DNA of 64,000 nt from Oscillospiraceae bacterium (lineage in GTDB: Bacteria; Bacillota; Clostridia; Oscillospirales; Ruminococcaceae): the NCBI GenBank assembly GCA_004555865.1, contig SFJO01000002.1:95814-159813 (forward strand), in the 5' to 3' direction. The position numbers and the translations under genes were made by a program. Shown here in pieces: positions 1 to 8,163 of this stretch. Under the pieces are notes generated by a model. The model worked only from the letters and a program-made list of their open reading frames with translations, was not told the DNA's origin and ran no database searches. The number at the start of each line of letters is the position of its first letter. Position 1 is the stretch's first letter.

Positions 1-425
1 CCGTCCGGTGCCAGGCAGGTATAGTTGGGGCACACGCAGATCAGATCGTGCTGGGTGAACACCACCGGAACCCCGGCGGCCTTCGCCGCATCCACCACCG
101 AGAGGGTGATCTGCCGGTGCACCAGGTTCAGGTGGACCACATCCGGCTTTTCCGCGGCCAGCAGGGCGGCGAACTTCTGCTTTGCCTCGTGGGAATACAG
201 CAGCTTCAGGCCGCTTTTCAGCTGAGCCGCCGCCCCTTGCGGACCATTATACTCCACATTTGTGACAAAATATTGCGCCTGCTCACAGGGCAGATTTTTT
301 TTGCTGTCCATTGCAAAAAAGATCACCTGATGACCGGCCCGACGCAGCGCCTCCGCCAGCGCAAAATAGTACGTTTCCGACCCACCCTTGCGGTAGTGGA
401 ATTTATTCACCAGCAGGATCTTCAT
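1..425 (-). CDS. GT4-type glycosyltransferase, N-terminal part (cut by window edge)
   Basis: About 141 codons of an open frame that runs off the left edge. It begins MKILLVNKFHYRKGGSE, a start typical of GT-B fold GT4 glycosyltransferases: a first beta strand followed by a glycine-rich turn that faces the acceptor. Later segments ADKP-like 'AEKPDVVHLNLVH' and 'VVFTQHDLICVCPNY' match the family's second Rossmann strand and the H-D turn. It would transfer a nucleotide-sugar residue to a lipid-linked or polysaccharide acceptor at the cytoplasmic membrane face. Its own promoter lies at 540-568, and the polyprenyl sugar transferase behind it on the same strand suggests an exopolysaccharide or capsule locus continuing left of the window. 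The donor-binding C-terminal domain is not visible, so substrate cannot be guessed. Confidence 0.8.
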   Translation of the reverse strand, partial: MKILLVNKFHYRKGGSETYYFALAEALRRAGHQVIFFAMDSKKNLPCEQAQYFVTNVEYNGPQGAAAQLKSGLKLLYSHEAKQKFAALLAAEKPDVVHLNLVHRQITLSVVDAAKAAGVPVVFTQHDLICVCPNYTCLAPD

Positions 426-539
426 ACAAGCCGTCCTTCCGGGATGGTTTCCCTTGTTCTCCATGCCTTTGCCGCTTCCGGCTCCGGCTGTGCGGGGCGG
501 CCCCGGGTTCCGGCTGCTGCCCATACCAATACAGAGTAT

Positions 540-568
540 AGTATACACCAAATCGACGCTCTACGCAA
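540..568 (-). promoter_or_regulatory. Sigma-A promoter for the GT4 gene
   Basis: On the minus strand the -35 box TTGCGT (563-568) and the -10 box TATACT (540-545) are separated by exactly 17 bases. A second overlapping TATACT follows at 535-540. Transcription would start near 533, leaving a leader of about 108 bases before the ATG at 425. Confidence 0.7.
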
Positions 569-852
569 TGAAAAGCATCCCGCGGCCGCGCTCCGCCGGG
601 CACCGGGCAGCCCACGGCGGGCCGCCCGCGCAGGGCTGTTTTCGTTCCCGGCCGGCGGGGCTTCTGCGGGGCCGCTTCTTTTTGTGGGATAAGGCCGAAA
701 GGGCCGCCATTTGCATCCTTTTGGGGAATATTTGATCTTTTTATTACGCTTTGTATTTTTGCTCTGTGTTTTTACGGTGTGAATCCAACGTGCCGAGACG
801 TGCCGCACCGTCATGCCCTGGCGAAGTCCCGGGGCTCTTTTTGTGAAAACGC

Positions 853-900
853 TCAAAAATAAACGGACAGGCCGCTTTTGCATTGCGTGCTTGTCCGTTC
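853..900 (-). terminator. Rho-independent terminator after the sugar transferase gene
   Basis: Minus strand: the arm AACGGACA pairs with TGTCCGTT around a GC-rich interior, followed directly by TTATTTTTG. It lies 90 bases after the stop codon of the gene at 990-2402. Confidence 0.75.
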
Positions 901-989
901 GCGTTGTTTTTTCGATTGTTTTCTGCGGTGCGTCCCACCCAGGCGGGCACCGCGTGTTCCGGTGCTTCCGGCAGCCGGGCCGTATTCGC

Positions 990-2402
990 TCAATAAGCGC
1001 CGTCCCCCCGCAGCACCACGCCCACGGTGCGGGCAATGATGCGCAGGTCGGTCCAAAGGCCCTGCTCCTCAATGTATTTCAGGTCCAGGCGCATCCACTC
1101 ATCAAAGCTCAGGTTGCTTCGGCCGCTCACCTGCCAATAGCAGGTCAGGCCGGGGCGAACGGCCAAACGGCCCCAGTCCCAGTCGCTGTACTGAGCCACC
1201 TCTTTGGGCAGCGGCGGGCGTGGGCCGACGATGCTCATGTCGCCCTTCAGAATGTTCACCAGCTGGGGCAGCTCGTCAATGCTGGTTTTGCGCAGCCAGC
1301 GGCCCACCGGGGTAATGCGGGGGTCGTTGGTCATCTTGAACACCGGCCCGTCCACCTCGTTCTGATCCTGCAATTCGGCCAGCCGCTCCTCCGCATCCTG
1401 ATACATGCTGCGGAACTTGTACATATAGAATTCTTTGCCGTTCTTGCCGGTGCGCTTCTGCTTAAAGATCACCGGGCCGGGGCTGGTGGCCTTCACGGCA
1501 ATGGCGGCCCCCAGCATCAGCGGCGAGGTGAGCACCAGCCCTACCCCGCTTCCCACCAGATCCATCAGCCGCTTGGTGGCCGCCCACAGGGGGCCTTTGT
1601 CCGGTGCGCGGCGCACATTGATCATCTTCAGGTCCGCCACCGTTTCCACATGGGGGCTGGCCGGAATGAAATCGTTGTAGGAGGGAATGATGGAGATTTT
1701 CGCGCTGTATCGGCCGCTGGCGGCCACCAGGTCGCCGATGCAGTCCGCCTGCCGGGCCGGCAGCGCCACCACCACTTCCTCGATTTTTTCCTTCTGCAGC
1801 ACCTGTCGGAACTGGGCTACCGGGCCGCGCCAGGCGCCCATGTCCGCCACCTGCTCGTCCGACACATAACCCCGGTAGTTGTAGCCGGTGTAAGGCCGGG
1901 CTTTCAGTTCTTCATAATAGCGATGGGCCAGCGGGCCGCTGCCCACCAGCAGCACCGCCCGGGTGTTGTGGCCTTGGGTGCGCACAACCCGCAGCAGGGC
2001 GCGCAGCACCGCGCGCTTGCCTACCAGACCAACCACGGAGAACAGCAGCAGAAAAGCAACCTGCCAGCGGGCAAAGTCACCCATTTTCAAGAAATACAGC
2101 ACAAAGCCCAGGGCTACCACGCCGAAGCCGTTGGCCATGGCCAGGCTCACCGTCTCCTTCCAGAAACTTCGGAAGCGGTAGCTGCCGTACATATTCAGGA
2201 AAACCAGCACCCCCACCATCAGGGTACTGTACACCAGCGCCATGGGGATGTAATGGTCCTCCAGCAGCAGCGCCGGGTTGGTAATGCCGAACATCAGGCC
2301 CTGCCGGATGTACACCGAGAGCAGATAGCTCACCACCAGCACACACCAATCCAGGGCGGCGTTGATGAAATTGAACAATTTCTGGTGTCCGGTCGTCTGC
2401 AT
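990..2402 (-). CDS. Undecaprenyl-phosphate sugar phosphotransferase (WcaJ/EpsL-like)
   Basis: 470 residues. The N-terminal third carries about four membrane segments (residues ~10-110), the middle is a Rossmann-like CoA-binding-type domain ('AVLLVGSGPLAHRYYEELKA', ~145-165), and the C-terminal 190 residues are a bacterial sugar transferase domain with 'KRLMDLVGSGVGL', 'VIFKQKRTGKNGKEF', 'YKFRSM', 'DELPQLVNILKGDMSIVGPRPP' and 'RPGLTCYWQVSGRS'. This polyprenyl-phosphate hexose-1-phosphate transferase family attaches the first sugar of an exopolysaccharide, capsule or O-unit to undecaprenyl phosphate in the membrane. The start at 2402 follows a GAGCAAG-like site. Length and all family blocks are normal. 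The sugar (glucose or galactose) cannot be told from sequence alone. Confidence 0.93.
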   Translation of the reverse strand: MQTTGHQKLFNFINAALDWCVLVVSYLLSVYIRQGLMFGITNPALLLEDHYIPMALVYSTLMVGVLVFLNMYGSYRFRSFWKETVSLAMANGFGVVALGFVLYFLKMGDFARWQVAFLLLFSVVGLVGKRAVLRALLRVVRTQGHNTRAVLLVGSGPLAHRYYEELKARPYTGYNYRGYVSDEQVADMGAWRGPVAQFRQVLQKEKIEEVVVALPARQADCIGDLVAASGRYSAKISIIPSYNDFIPASPHVETVADLKMINVRRAPDKGPLWAATKRLMDLVGSGVGLVLTSPLMLGAAIAVKATSPGPVIFKQKRTGKNGKEFYMYKFRSMYQDAEERLAELQDQNEVDGPVFKMTNDPRITPVGRWLRKTSIDELPQLVNILKGDMSIVGPRPPLPKEVAQYSDWDWGRLAVRPGLTCYWQVSGRSNLSFDEWMRLDLKYIEEQGLWTDLRIIARTVGVVLRGDGAY

Positions 2403-2512
2403 GTTCTTGCTCCTTTATGGGCGGCGCTTTTGTGTGGTTCCCAAAGCGGCCCTGTGTTTTCTGCACGGACGTCCCTGCCAACCCGTTTCCAGGGGCTTTG
2501 GGGCGGCGCGGT

Positions 2513-2902
2513 TTATTCCACGGTGGTGATGTCCTTCTCCAGATCCACCAGCCAGCAGCACACCGCCGGGTCGGCCGAGAGCTGGGCCTGTTTGGTCATG
2601 GCCTCGTCCTCGTCCTCAAACCAAAGCAGGAAGAAAAAGCCCTCGTCCGGCTTGCCGTAATACAGCCAGGTGCCGTCGGCGTGCATTCCATCTTCCAGAT
2701 GATCCAGGTCCAGTTCGTCCTGAAGGGCCGTGCCCTCCTCGCAGTACACAGTTTCCGGCTCCACCTGCATGGAGGCAATGGCCCGCAGCGAGCAGTCCAG
2801 ATATTCCCGCCGGGTCAGGCCCTCACTGTCCGCCCGGCCGTAGCCGGAAAGAAATGCGCTGACCAGCAGGTCCCGCAGCTCGATCATCTTCATTTCGCTC
2901 AT
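2513..2902 (-). CDS. Small acidic protein of unknown function
   Basis: 129 residues beginning MSEMKMIELRDLL; this start was preferred over one seven codons upstream because GGGGGAGA lies nine bases before it. The protein is strongly acidic with many D/E and aromatic residues ('TWLYYGKPDEGFFFLLWFEDEDEAM'), has no signal peptide or membrane segment, and ends with 'VDLEKDITTVE'. I do not recognise a family. It precedes the sugar transferase on the same strand with a 110-base gap, and its own promoter is at 2997-3025, so the two may be cotranscribed. A role in polysaccharide control is only guilt by association. Confidence 0.75.
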   Translation of the reverse strand: MSEMKMIELRDLLVSAFLSGYGRADSEGLTRREYLDCSLRAIASMQVEPETVYCEEGTALQDELDLDHLEDGMHADGTWLYYGKPDEGFFFLLWFEDEDEAMTKQAQLSADPAVCCWLVDLEKDITTVE

Positions 2903-2996
2903 AGGTTCTCCCCCGCCGCACACAGCCCGCTCGGTTCGCGGCGGTGTGCGTTTCTATCCTGCAAAGTTGCTGTTTTTTATGATTTGTATCGAAAAC

Positions 2997-3025
2997 ATTG
3001 TACCACGTTCCGCCGCTTCTGTACA
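2997..3025 (-). promoter_or_regulatory. Promoter of the small acidic protein gene
   Basis: Minus strand -35 TGTACA (3020-3025), 17 bases, -10 TACAAT (2997-3002). It sits between the etfA terminator and the start codon at 2902. Confidence 0.55.
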
Positions 3026-3071
3026 GCGGCAGACCGCGATGCCCCGCCGCTAAAATAGGCTCCTGCAAAAC

Positions 3072-3105
3072 GAAAAAACGCCCCCGCCTTTGCAGACGGG
3101 GGCGC
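3072..3105 (-). terminator. Strong terminator of the butyrate operon
   Basis: Minus strand: CGCCCCCGTC / GGCGGGGGCG stem with a short loop followed by TTTTTT, about 75 bases after the etfA stop codon. It closes the thl-to-etfA transcription unit. Confidence 0.9.
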
Positions 3106-3178
3106 AAAGCCTGTCCGAGGACAAGCCTAAAAAATCAGAGGAACACGGGTTGCTCCGCAGAGCAGATCAGCAATTCGC

Positions 3179-4282
3179 TTATTCAGCAGCCTTGGCAGCC
3201 TTGATGGAAGCGATCAGCTGAGGCACGACCTTGAACAGGTCGCCGCAGATGCCGTAATCGGCAACACCGAAGATGGGAGCCATGTCGTTCTTGTTCACGG
3301 CAATGATCATCTCGGAGTCCTGCATACCGGCGACATGCTGAATGGCGCCGGAGATACCCAGAGCCACGTAGATCTTGGGATGCACGGTCTTACCGGTCTG
3401 GCCGACCTGATGGTCAGAGCTGATCCAGCCGGAGTCAACCACAGCACGGGAAGCGCCCACGACGCCGCCCAGCTCAGCAGCCAGCTCCTCGGCCAGCTTG
3501 ATGCCAGCCTGAGGATCCTTGCTGATACCACGGCCCACAGACACAACCACGTCGGCGCCGATCAGGTCAACCATCTTCTTGGCAGCCTTCTCGATGCTCA
3601 GAACCTTGGTCTTGCAGTCAGCCTCGGTCAGCTCGAAGGCGGGCTTCACGATCTGGCAGGCCTCAGCCTTGGCAGCGTCAAACGCGCTCTTCTTCATAAC
3701 GCCGGGACGGACGGTGGACATCTGAGGACGGAAACGGGGGCAGATGATGGTAGCCATCAGATGGCCGCCGAAAGCGGGACGGGTCATCTTCAGGTTACGA
3801 TCTTCCATGTCGAACTTCTGGCTGTCCACATCGATGGTGGAGGAGGTGCGCAGGAAGTCCATGTACTTGGCGGTGTCGATGTCCAGGTGAGTGGCATCGG
3901 CGGTCAGGCCGGTGTGCAGACGAGCAGCGCAGCGGGGGCCCAGGTCACGGCCGATGTTGGTCGCGCCGATCAGGAACACCTCGGGCTTGTACTCGTGGAT
4001 CACATCGCAGATAACCTTGGTGTAGGCATCGGTGGTGTAGTCCTTCAGCAGGGGGCTGTCGCAAACCAGAACCTTATCGGCGCCGTAGCCGCCCAGTTCC
4101 TTCGCAATGCCCTCAACGTTCTCGCCCAGCAGCAGGCCGGACAGCTCGCAGCCCAGCTCGTCGGCCAGCTTGCGGGCCTCGCTGATCAGCTCAAAGTCGG
4201 TGGGCATCAGCTTGCCCTCGCGCTGCTCGCAGAAAACCCAAACGCCCTTAAAGGCGGCGGTATCAGTGCAATCGTATGCCAT
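3179..4282 (-). CDS. etfA: Electron transfer flavoprotein alpha subunit
   Basis: 367 residues; ATG at 4282 has GGAG ten bases upstream. The N-terminal half is the ETF adenine-nucleotide alpha hydrolase-like fold ('GVWVFCEQREGKLMPTDFELISEARKLA'), the C-terminal ~200 residues are the FAD-binding domain with 'SVGRGISKDPQAGIKLAEELA', 'VGASRAVVDSGWI' and 'QVGQTGKTVHPKIYVALGISGAIQH'. With EtfB and Bcd it forms the cytoplasmic complex that reduces crotonyl-CoA with NADH while, in clostridial relatives, also reducing ferredoxin (electron bifurcation). It is the last gene of the butyrate operon, 20 bases after etfB. Family and subunit assignment are clear; bifurcation is inferred from the Bcd-linked context. 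Confidence 0.97.
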   Translation of the reverse strand: MAYDCTDTAAFKGVWVFCEQREGKLMPTDFELISEARKLADELGCELSGLLLGENVEGIAKELGGYGADKVLVCDSPLLKDYTTDAYTKVICDVIHEYKPEVFLIGATNIGRDLGPRCAARLHTGLTADATHLDIDTAKYMDFLRTSSTIDVDSQKFDMEDRNLKMTRPAFGGHLMATIICPRFRPQMSTVRPGVMKKSAFDAAKAEACQIVKPAFELTEADCKTKVLSIEKAAKKMVDLIGADVVVSVGRGISKDPQAGIKLAEELAAELGGVVGASRAVVDSGWISSDHQVGQTGKTVHPKIYVALGISGAIQHVAGMQDSEMIIAVNKNDMAPIFGVADYGICGDLFKVVPQLIASIKAAKAAE

Positions 4283-4302
4283 AGTTGGTGAATCTCCTTT
4301 CA

Positions 4303-5097
4303 TCAAATCAGGTGCTTAGCAGCCAGAATACCGGCCATCTGAGCAGCGACGTCATCACCCTCCAGCATGGTGCCGGCGCCCTTCTGGGGCGGGGTGAAGG
4401 ACTTGAACACGTTCGTCGGGGAGCCCTTCAGGCCGATGGTATCGACCTCGATCAGGGGATCGTCCTTCAGAGCGTTGTAGTCGAACACGTCCATGGGCTT
4501 GGAGTAGCACTCGAAGATGCCGCCAACGGACATATAACGGGGCTCGTTCAGCTCCTTAACGCAGGTCAGCAGGCAGGGGGTCTCGGCCTGAATCATCATG
4601 AAGCCGTCCTCCAGCATGCGCTTGGCGGTCACAACGCCGTCCTCCACCTTCACGTCAGCCACATAGGTGATCTGAGGCAGGTGCAGCTTCTCAGCGATCT
4701 GAGGACCAACCTGAGCGGTATCGCCATCGATGGCCTGACGGCCGCAGAAGACAACATCGCCCTTTTCCACGCCGATCTTGTTGATGGCAGCGGCCAGGAT
4801 CTGAGAGGTAGCGAAGGTATCGCTGCCGCCGAACTCACGGCCGGAAACCAGCACGGCACGGTCAGCGCCGCGGGCAATCAGTTCACGCAGCATGCCCTCT
4901 GCCGGCGGGGGACCCATGGTGACCACGACAACTTCGCAGCCGGTCTGATCCTTCAGACGCAGAGCAGCCTCAACAGCAGCCAGGTCATCGGGGTTGGTGA
5001 TGGTGGCCATGGACGCACGGTCCAGGGTGCCGTTCTCGTTCACCGCAACCTTACCGGAGGTATCGGGAACCTGTTTCACACAAACAATTGCTTTCAT
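4303..5097 (-). CDS. etfB: Electron transfer flavoprotein beta subunit
   Basis: 264 residues starting MKAIVCVKQVPDT, the standard EtfB opening. The ETF signature region appears as 'FCGRQAIDGDTAQVGPQIAEKL' (about residues 120-140), and 'MGPPPAEGMLRELIARGADRAVL' is typical of the Bcd-associated group. EtfB holds the second nucleotide site (AMP in respiratory types, FAD that accepts NADH hydride in bifurcating types). The gene lies 14 bases after bcd and 20 before etfA, so the three products are made together. Length is normal for the group. Confidence 0.97.
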   Translation of the reverse strand: MKAIVCVKQVPDTSGKVAVNENGTLDRASMATITNPDDLAAVEAALRLKDQTGCEVVVVTMGPPPAEGMLRELIARGADRAVLVSGREFGGSDTFATSQILAAAINKIGVEKGDVVFCGRQAIDGDTAQVGPQIAEKLHLPQITYVADVKVEDGVVTAKRMLEDGFMMIQAETPCLLTCVKELNEPRYMSVGGIFECYSKPMDVFDYNALKDDPLIEVDTIGLKGSPTNVFKSFTPPQKGAGTMLEGDDVAAQMAGILAAKHLI

Positions 5098-5111
5098 CTC
5101 GTTTTGCCTCC

Positions 5112-6281
5112 TTACTTCAGCAGATCGCCGGAAATAACCATCATCTGCACTTCGCTGGTGCCCTCGTAGATCTCAGTGATCTTGGCATCGCGCATCATGC
5201 GCTCGATGGGGTAGTCACGGGTGTAGCCGTAACCGCCGAACAGCTGCAGGCAGCGACGGGTCACATCGCTGGCGGTGCGGGCGGCGATCAGCTTCGCCTC
5301 AGCGGCCTCCACGGTGTAGTGCTCCTTGGAGCCCTCCATGGCAGCCTGCTTCTTCATGGCAGCACGGTAAACCAGCAGACGGGCAGCCTCCACACGGGCC
5401 TTCATCTCAGCCAGCTCGAACTGAGTGTTCTGGAACTGAGCGATGCTGCGGCCGAACTGCTTGCGCTCCTTGACGTAGGCAACGGTCTCGTCCAGAGCAC
5501 CCTGAGCAATGCCCAGAGCCTGAGAAGCGATGCCGATACGGCCGCCGTCCAGAGTCTTCATAGCAATCTGGAAGCCCTTGCCCTTGACGCCCAGCAGACG
5601 ATCCTTGGGGATCTTGCAGTCTTCCATGATCAGCTCGCAGGTAGAAGAGCCACGGATGCCCATCTTCTTCTCATGCTTACCGACGGAGAAGCCCTCATCG
5701 GTGCGCTCCACGATGAACGCGCTGATCTCCTTAACCTTGCGGCCCTTCTTGTTCACAACGGTACCGGTCACGGCGATGATGATGAACACATTGGCGTAGC
5801 CAGCGTTGGTGATGAAGATCTTGGAGCCGTTCAGCAGCCAGTAATCGCCCATATCCACGGCGGTGGTCTGCTGGCCCTGCGCGTCGGTGCCGGCGCCGGG
5901 CTCGGTCAGGCCGAAGGCGCCAATCCACTCGCCGCTGCACAGCTTGGGCAGGTACTTCATCTTCTGCTCCTCGGTGCCGTTCTCAAAGATGGGAGCGGCG
6001 CACAGGGAGGTGTGAGCGGAAACGATAACACCGGTGGTGCCGCAGACCTTGCTCAGCTCTTCAACGGCCATCGCGTAAGACAGCACGTCAGCGCCGGCTC
6101 CGCCGTACTTCTTGGGGAAGTAGATGCCCATCATGCCCAGCTTGGCCATCTTGGCCACGGTCTCCTCGGGATAGCGCTCCTGCTCATCCACTTCGGCGGC
6201 CAGAGGCTTGACTTCGTTCTGAGCGAACTCACGGTACATCTTCTGAACCATCAGCTGCTCTTTGCTCAAGGTAAAATCCAT
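5112..6281 (-). CDS. bcd: Butyryl-CoA dehydrogenase
   Basis: 389 residues, acyl-CoA dehydrogenase family. N-terminal helical domain from MDFTLSKEQL; FAD/substrate strand motifs 'AFGLTEPGAGTDAQ' (~122-135) and 'WLLNGSKIFITNAG'; C-terminal helical domain with the catalytic base Glu at about 373 in 'ITEIYEGTSEVQ'. It reduces crotonyl-CoA to butyryl-CoA, the energy-linked step of butyrate synthesis, as a complex with EtfAB encoded immediately downstream. A hairpin at 6321-6349 separates it from hbd. Start has GGAGGAC upstream. No unusual residues. Confidence 0.97.
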   Translation of the reverse strand: MDFTLSKEQLMVQKMYREFAQNEVKPLAAEVDEQERYPEETVAKMAKLGMMGIYFPKKYGGAGADVLSYAMAVEELSKVCGTTGVIVSAHTSLCAAPIFENGTEEQKMKYLPKLCSGEWIGAFGLTEPGAGTDAQGQQTTAVDMGDYWLLNGSKIFITNAGYANVFIIIAVTGTVVNKKGRKVKEISAFIVERTDEGFSVGKHEKKMGIRGSSTCELIMEDCKIPKDRLLGVKGKGFQIAMKTLDGGRIGIASQALGIAQGALDETVAYVKERKQFGRSIAQFQNTQFELAEMKARVEAARLLVYRAAMKKQAAMEGSKEHYTVEAAEAKLIAARTASDVTRRCLQLFGGYGYTRDYPIERMMRDAKITEIYEGTSEVQMMVISGDLLK

Positions 6282-6320
6282 GGTAAGTCCTCCAGTTTCT
6301 TTAATATATGTAACCCATAC

Positions 6321-6349
6321 CAGGGGCGGGCATCCGCTACCCGCCCCTG
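6321..6349 (-). promoter_or_regulatory. Intercistronic hairpin between hbd and bcd
   Basis: A perfect 10-base dyad (CAGGGGCGGG / CCCGCCCCTG) with a nine-base loop in the 81-base gap. No T-run follows, so it is not a simple terminator. It could stabilise the 3' end of the upstream message or set subunit ratios after RNA processing; this is inference. Confidence 0.6.
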
Positions 6350-6362
6350 ATGGGGAACATGT

Positions 6363-7205
6363 TTACTTGCTGTAGTTGTAGAAACCGACGCCGGTCTTGC
6401 GGCCCAGCTTGCCGCCACGAACCATCTTCTTCAGCAGAGGATGGGGGCGATACTTGGGATCGCCGGTCTCGTCATACAGCACATTCATGATAGCCAGCAC
6501 GATGTCCAGGCCCACCAGGTCGCCCAGCTCCAGGGGACCCATGGGATGGTTGGCGCCCAGCTTCATGGCGGTGTCGATGCCCTCAACCGAGGCAACGCCA
6601 TCGGCGTAGATGCCGATGCCTTCGTTGATCATGGGGATCAGGATGCGGTTGACCACGAAGCCGGCGGCCTCGTTCACCTGCACGGGGGTCTTGCCGATCT
6701 CAACGCTGATGGCCTTGATCTTCTCAACCACCTCATCGGGGGTGTTCAGGCCGGCGATGACCTCAACCAGCTTCATAACCGGAGCGGGGTTGAAGAAGTG
6801 CATGCCAACCACAGGGCGGTTGATGCCCTTGCCGATCTCGGTGATGGACAGGCTGGAGGTGTTGGTGGCAAAAATCACGTCGGGGTTCTTGCAGATGGTC
6901 TCCAGCTCCTTGAAGGTCTGCTGCTTCACAGCCATGACTTCCAGAGCAGCCTCAACAACCAGATCGCAATCGGTGCAGATGTCCTTCACGCCGGTGTGGA
7001 TCTTGTTCAGGATGGCATCGGCAGCAGCCTGATCCATCTTGCCCTTGGCGATGCGCTTCTCAAAACCAGCAGCGATTTTCTTCTTGCCGTTGGCGGCAAA
7101 CTCCTCGTTGATGTCGCACAGATAAACTTCGTAGCCCTCAGCCTGAGCAAAGGCCTGGGCAATGCCGGAACCCATGGTGCCGGCGCCAATGATACCAACC
7201 TTCAT
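6363..7205 (-). CDS. hbd: 3-hydroxybutyryl-CoA dehydrogenase
   Basis: 280 residues from MKVGIIGAGTMGSG, which is also the NAD(P)-binding glycine loop; GGAGG lies nine bases before this ATG, while a start five codons upstream has no site. The catalytic His is in 'GMHFFNPAPVMKLVEV' (His about 136), and 'TNTSSLSITEIG' carries the Ser/Asn that position the substrate. It reduces acetoacetyl-CoA to 3-hydroxybutyryl-CoA. The C-terminal helical dimerisation domain is complete ('LGANHPMGPLELGDLVGLD'). Third gene in the operon, between crt and bcd. Confidence 0.97.
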   Translation of the reverse strand: MKVGIIGAGTMGSGIAQAFAQAEGYEVYLCDINEEFAANGKKKIAAGFEKRIAKGKMDQAAADAILNKIHTGVKDICTDCDLVVEAALEVMAVKQQTFKELETICKNPDVIFATNTSSLSITEIGKGINRPVVGMHFFNPAPVMKLVEVIAGLNTPDEVVEKIKAISVEIGKTPVQVNEAAGFVVNRILIPMINEGIGIYADGVASVEGIDTAMKLGANHPMGPLELGDLVGLDIVLAIMNVLYDETGDPKYRPHPLLKKMVRGGKLGRKTGVGFYNYSK

Positions 7206-7278
7206 GGTAGGATCCTCCATAATTCAGCGCAATGCGCTTGTTTGATGTTTAACGTTATTTTTTTGACATTCCGGAGTA

Positions 7279-7316
7279 AAGAACGGCGACCGGCTGTTGT
7301 GCCAGCCGCCGTTCTT
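7279..7316 (-). promoter_or_regulatory. Intercistronic hairpin between crt and hbd
   Basis: Arms AAGAACGGCG (7279-7288) and CGCCGTTCTT (7307-7316) are perfectly complementary. Downstream on the minus strand the message continues TACTCCGG, not a T-run, so read-through into hbd is expected. Similar in kind to the hbd-bcd hairpin, so the operon may be segmented by RNA processing. Confidence 0.6.
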
Positions 7317-7326
7317 CCGAAATTGA

Positions 7327-8112
7327 TCAGTTGTTGGTGAAAACCGCCTTGGGCTTCGGCTTTTCCTTGGAGAGGAAGCAGCCCATGCCCTCCTTCTGGT
7401 CGTGGGTCTCGAAGCAAGCGCCGAAGAGCTTTTCCTCAATCACCACAGCCTCGTCCATACCAACTTCTAGGCCCTCGTTGATGGCCTTCTTGCAGTTGCG
7501 CACGGCGATGGGAGCGTTGCGGGCGATCTTGCCCGCCAGCTTCATGGCGTTCTCCATCAGTTCCGCCTGCGGATACACCGCATTCACCAGGCCAATGCGC
7601 AGGGCCTCGTCCGCCTTGATGTTCGCGGCGGTGTAGACCAGCTGCTTGGCCATTCCGGGGCCAACCAGGCGCGCCAGGCGCTGCGTGCCGCCGAAACCGG
7701 GGGTGATGCCCAGGCCAACCTCGGGCTGGCCGAACATGGCGTTGTCAGAGCAGATGCGGAAGTCGCAGCACATGGCCAGCTCGTTGCCGCCGCCCAGAGC
7801 GAAACCGTTCACCGCAGCGATCACCGGGATGGGGAAGGTTTCGATCATGCGGAATACGTCGTTGCCCATTTTGCCGAAGGCTTCGCCCTCCGCCTTGGTC
7901 ATCACGCTCATGCTGCCGATGTCGGCGCCGGCCACGAAGCTCTTTTCGCCCGCACCGGTCACCACCACACAGCGGATGGCGTTCTGATCAATGCCCTCAA
8001 ACACGGCCTTCAGATCGGCCAGCACCTGGGGATTCAGAGCGTTCAGGGCTTCGGGGCGGTTGATGGTAACCAGACCCACAGCGCCCTGCGCTTCATAGTT
8101 TACAAAACCCAA
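7327..8112 (-). CDS. crt: 3-hydroxybutyryl-CoA dehydratase (crotonase)
   Basis: 261 residues, enoyl-CoA hydratase superfamily. The oxyanion-hole segments 'SFVAGADIGSM' (~58-68) and 'NGFALGGGNELAM' are present, with the two catalytic glutamates at about 111 (GGNEL) and 131 (GQPEVGLG). It removes water from 3-hydroxybutyryl-CoA to give crotonyl-CoA. Start ATG at 8112 follows AAAGGAGT. It lies 51 bases after thl. Length and active-site residues are normal. Confidence 0.97.
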   Translation of the reverse strand: MGFVNYEAQGAVGLVTINRPEALNALNPQVLADLKAVFEGIDQNAIRCVVVTGAGEKSFVAGADIGSMSVMTKAEGEAFGKMGNDVFRMIETFPIPVIAAVNGFALGGGNELAMCCDFRICSDNAMFGQPEVGLGITPGFGGTQRLARLVGPGMAKQLVYTAANIKADEALRIGLVNAVYPQAELMENAMKLAGKIARNAPIAVRNCKKAINEGLEVGMDEAVVIEEKLFGACFETHDQKEGMGCFLSKEKPKPKAVFTNN

Positions 8113-8163
8113 CTTCGTACACTCCTTTACAGTCGTGTTGATTGGATTGGCGAAAGGCCAAAC

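Larger units (their letters stand above)
426..989. other. Intergenic stretch between GT4 gene and sugar transferase
   Basis: No credible coding frame. It holds the GT4 promoter (540-568), a GC-rich block at about 585-680 without recognisable motif, and the terminator of the sugar transferase at 853-900. Nothing else is evident. Confidence 0.6.
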
